NCBI GenBank assembly: GCA_039683515.1
Contig: JBDKRG010000030.1
Coordinates: 6,868 to 70,867 of the forward strand
DNA: 64,000 nucleotides
Reading direction: 5' to 3'
Source: JAJFUE01 sp039683515
Lineage (GTDB): Bacteria > Sumerlaeota > Sumerlaeia > MVZB01
Within the stretch, counting starts at the first letter, position 1. The number at the start of each line of letters is the position of its first letter. Shown in pieces: positions 62,696 to 64,000 of this stretch. The notes under the pieces were generated by a model, which saw nothing but the letters and a program-made list of their open reading frames with translations, had not been told where the DNA came from and ran no database searches. Position numbers and translations under genes: made by a program.

Positions 62696-63777
62696 GGCAC
62701 CTGGCTTTCGATCATCTCGCCGCGCTTGTAGATGCGCGCGGCATCCCCGGCGGCGATCACGCCGAAGTCGGCGTCGGCGGCCTCGCCGGGGCCGTTCACG
62801 ATGCACCCCATCACCGCCACGCGCAGCGGCTTGGTCCGGCCCGCGTGGATCCGTTCGATTTCGCGCGCGATTTTCGCCGTATTGAACCCCTGGCTCTCGC
62901 GGCCGCACGTCGGGCAGCTGATGACCTCGATCCCGAACCGCCTGAGGCCGAGCGCCTGGAGGATCTTGAACCCCGTCCGCACCTCTTCGACTTTTTCGTC
63001 GTTGGCGCGGGCGGCGATCGACACCCGCAGCGTGTCGCCGATCCCGTCCAGAAGCAGCGCGCCAATTCCAATGGAACTCTTAATATTACTATTATCTTTG
63101 ACGCCCGCCTCGGTCACGCCCAGGTGCAGCGGGTAGTCGCACTGCTCGGCGAGCAGCCGGTAGGCCCGCACCATGAGCGGCACGCTCGAGCTCTTGACCG
63201 AGATGATCGTCCGCGTGAAACCGTGGCGCTCCAGAATTTCGATGTTTCTCAATGCGGATTCGACAAGCGCCTCGGCGGGGTAACCGGCCTCGGGCGGCGA
63301 AATCAAATTGCCGTTTTCGCGACCGCCGAACCTGAGCGCAATGTCGCGCTCCAGAGACCCCTGATTGACGCCGACGCGGATCGGCAGGTCAAACTCGTTG
63401 GCGCGCTCGACGACCGCGCGGATGTTTTCCTCGTCGCCGATATTGCCCGGGTTGATCCGGATCTTGTCGACGTAAGGGGCGGCCTCGATGGCGAGCCGCG
63501 CGTTGAAATGGATGTCGGCCACCAGAGGCACACCGGCCGTCGCCTTGCGGATTTCCGGCAGCGCCGCCGCGGCCGCGGGCGTGTTGACCGTGAGCCGCAC
63601 GATCTCGCAGCCGGCGCCGGCGAGCGCGCGGATCTGCGCGATCGTCGAGGTTGCGTCGGCCGTGTCGGTCGCCGTCATCGACTGCACGCGGATCGGCTCG
63701 CCGCCGCCAATGATGAACGGCCCGACCTTGACCTGTCGCGTCGCGCGCCGCGGCGCGGGCAATTTCCCGTAATCCAT
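62635..63777 (-). CDS. ispG: 4-hydroxy-3-methylbut-2-enyl diphosphate synthase
   Basis: 380-residue bacterial IspG (GcpE), the iron-sulfur enzyme of the penultimate MEP-pathway step to isoprenoids. Motifs: IRVQSMTATDTADA near the N-terminus, NPGNIGDEENIR, RVGVNQGSLERDI, cluster cysteines in SCPTCGRESQGF and GCIVNGPGEAADADFG. It is the short (~380 aa) type without a TIM-barrel insertion. ATG at 63777 has GGAGGCG upstream; the frame continues to 63837 without support. Confidence 0.96.
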   Translation of the reverse strand: MDYGKLPAPRRATRQVKVGPFIIGGGEPIRVQSMTATDTADATSTIAQIRALAGAGCEIVRLTVNTPAAAAALPEIRKATAGVPLVADIHFNARLAIEAAPYVDKIRINPGNIGDEENIRAVVERANEFDLPIRVGVNQGSLERDIALRFGGRENGNLISPPEAGYPAEALVESALRNIEILERHGFTRTIISVKSSSVPLMVRAYRLLAEQCDYPLHLGVTEAGVKDNSNIKSSIGIGALLLDGIGDTLRVSIAARANDEKVEEVRTGFKILQALGLRRFGIEVISCPTCGRESQGFNTAKIAREIERIHAGRTKPLRVAVMGCIVNGPGEAADADFGVIAAGDAARIYKRGEMIESQVPYDRVIGRLGELIAEFDAAS

Positions 63778-64000
63778 GTGTCGGCGCCTCCGTCCGCGCC
63801 ATCTCGACCATTTTAACGGAATCAGCCAATAATTCAATCGCGACTCTTTCGCGCCTTTTCGTGATCTTCCTTTCGTACTACTATCCGTCCGAATCTTGTT
63901 TTTCTGGCAAGATTTTGAACAGGAGGCAACGAAGGCAACCGAGAGATGATCCGCCAGGAAATTCTCCGTTTCCTCCGTTGCCTTCTGTTCATTCCTGTCT
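63778..64000. repeat. Inverted repeat upstream of ispG
   Basis: GAACAGGAGGCAACGAAGGC begins near 63915 and pairs imperfectly with CTCCGTTGCCTTCTGTTC near 63974-63993. No gene; the next gene lies beyond the window. Confidence 0.65.

Overview
The window is GC-rich (about 63% by eye) bacterial chromosome with dense genes, many 1-4 nt start/stop overlaps and mostly clear Shine-Dalgarno sites. Lipoprotein signals, an AsmA-like protein, a TolC-type channel, two LPS-kinase-like proteins and an IspG point to a diderm bacterium. A direct glutaminyl-tRNA synthetase, duplicated permeases of the type first described in Acidobacteria, and many dispersed intergenic palindromes (for example ACCACGGAGACACGG) suggest an uncultured acidobacterial, planctomycetal or similar lineage. 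I cannot place it more precisely. There is no CRISPR array, phage or transposase gene, and only one tRNA.

Layout. 1-8.3 kb: 3' part of an AsmA-like gene, a repeat-filled 0.7 kb gap, an undecaprenyl-phosphate sugar transferase, and a strip of small genes (DUF695, unknown, GNAT, DUF4177) ending in a Kdo-kinase-like gene. 8.4-18.6 kb: cysS, glnS, hisD, an FmdB zinc ribbon, a beta-CASP metallo-beta-lactamase RNase and a large heparinase-like lipoprotein. 18.7-23.3 kb: a DUF4160/DUF2442 pair, then a histidine kinase / DUF4105 / lipase-like lipoprotein operon. 23.4-32.8 kb: the most unusual region. A five-gene minus-strand operon (two B12-binding radical SAM enzymes, two acetyltransferase-like proteins, a GH3-type acyl-adenylating enzyme) diverges from a three-gene plus-strand operon (a four-helix membrane protein and two more radical SAM enzymes). 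Both are driven from overlapping promoters whose -35 boxes form one perfect palindrome, TTGACTGTCAA.

32.8-37.5 kb: an AraC regulator with a flavodoxin, a Tat-exported DUF362 protein and a ceramidase-like lipoprotein. 37.7-49.2 kb: a complete MacAB-TolC-like exporter with two 811-residue permeases, its ATPase, adaptor and channel, behind a histidine kinase and a sigma-54 response regulator. A plausible sigma-54 promoter and an upstream dyad sit before the adaptor gene. 49.4-58.1 kb: tRNA-Ser(UGA), a nested palindromic repeat, an LPS-kinase-like gene, a GNAT, the tiny ribosomal protein bS22/AURKAIP1-COX24, a UvrD/PcrA helicase, a zinc-finger protein, three tandem related membrane proteins with no function I recognise, and a thioesterase. 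58.2-64 kb: an OppD-like ATPase without its permeases, an ECF sigma operon with secreted or anchored partners, a lipoprotein, and ispG.

The strongest candidates for undescribed biology are the divergent radical SAM/GH3 locus, the tandem membrane-protein trio, and the palindromic repeats. The repeats nest inside unrelated hairpins, and in one gene they have become the coding sequence of both protein ends.
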